In this document: positions 63,800 through 64,000 of the stretch, in pieces | Layout of the letters: the number at the start of each line of letters is the position of its first letter | Position numbering within the stretch: position 1 is the stretch's first letter | Origin: Corbicula japonica | Lineage: Eukaryota > Mollusca > Bivalvia > Venerida > Cyrenidae | Assembly: GCA_038501625.1 (NCBI GenBank) | Contig: JAZAYU010000127.1 | Location: forward strand, 1,612,001-1,676,000 | Direction: 5' to 3' | Length of the DNA: 64,000 nucleotides | Notes under the pieces: generated by a model | Seen by the model: only the letters and a program-made list of their open reading frames with translations | Databases searched by the model: none | Told to the model about the DNA's origin: nothing | Program-made: the position numbers and the translations under genes

Positions 63800-64000
63800 G
63801 TTAGTATTGTTCAAACATCAGTTATCTCCCTTTTCAATTATACCAAAATCAGCCCTTGTTTCCAAAATGGTTAATTTTATTGCTATAAAAAACACACATT
63901 TTCTCAAAAAATGTTTGTTAATTTTAAATATGTCCTTGACCTAGATAAGAGAGCTCAGCTGATCTTGACATTTAATGACGCAACCATAAAAGTTTACAAA
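63800..64000 (+). other. Intron 17, partial
   Basis: Non-coding sequence to the window end; no acceptor reached. Confidence 0.5.

Overview
The window is eukaryotic, AT-rich, intron-rich genomic DNA. I read it as a bivalve mollusc, probably a heterodont clam. The grounds are one long gene whose exon products resemble animal EVI5/EVI5L, and introns packed with repeat types typical of bivalves: short TTAA-flanked hairpin MITEs, satellite-cored elements that begin AGCTCACC and end in a GGGCCATCATGGCCC hairpin, and tRNA-derived SINEs. The species call is inference.

One gene dominates. From 9582 to the right edge I can chain 17 exons on the + strand. All join in phase (2271 nt, 757 codons), with canonical AG acceptors and GT donors, and the gene continues past the window. 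The product is an EVI5-family Rab GTPase-activating protein: a short acidic N-terminus (exons 1-2), a TBC domain (exons 3-8) with the arginine finger (R189, exon 4) and glutamine finger (Q226, exon 5) both present, then a long coiled coil (exons 9-17) built partly from a repeated LQEELxxVxLREAE module. A 29-kb intron separates the TBC half from the coiled-coil half.

Two gene-level oddities stand out. First, the exon that encodes the glutamine finger lies in a four-copy tandem array of 92-bp units. Every unit carries a 3' splice acceptor but only the last has the donor, so only the last acceptor gives a productive frame. Second, at 50193-50260, inside the 29-kb intron, a short ATG exon with a strong donor joins exon 9 in frame. 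A perfect CRE palindrome and a near-perfect RFX X-box lie just upstream. This predicts an internal promoter making a TBC-less, coiled-coil-only isoform.

Layout: 1-9.5 kb is a repeat field with two satellite arrays, a decayed minisatellite and a composite transposon. 9.6-24.1 kb holds exons 1-8, with introns full of MITEs. 24.1-53.2 kb is intron 8, with more than 30 mobile-element copies and the alternative first exon. 53.2-64 kb holds exons 9-17, closely spaced and interleaved with MITEs and large palindromes.

Mobile elements: family A (about 40 copies, around 234 bp when complete, ending TTAACCC...GGGTTAA, two internal hairpins), family B (about 28 copies, a near-perfect 140-150 bp palindrome, often nested inside A), and several singletons with visible terminal inverted repeats and target duplications. 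Nested insertions give a partial order of events. All names for mobile elements rest on structure seen by eye; no database was searched.
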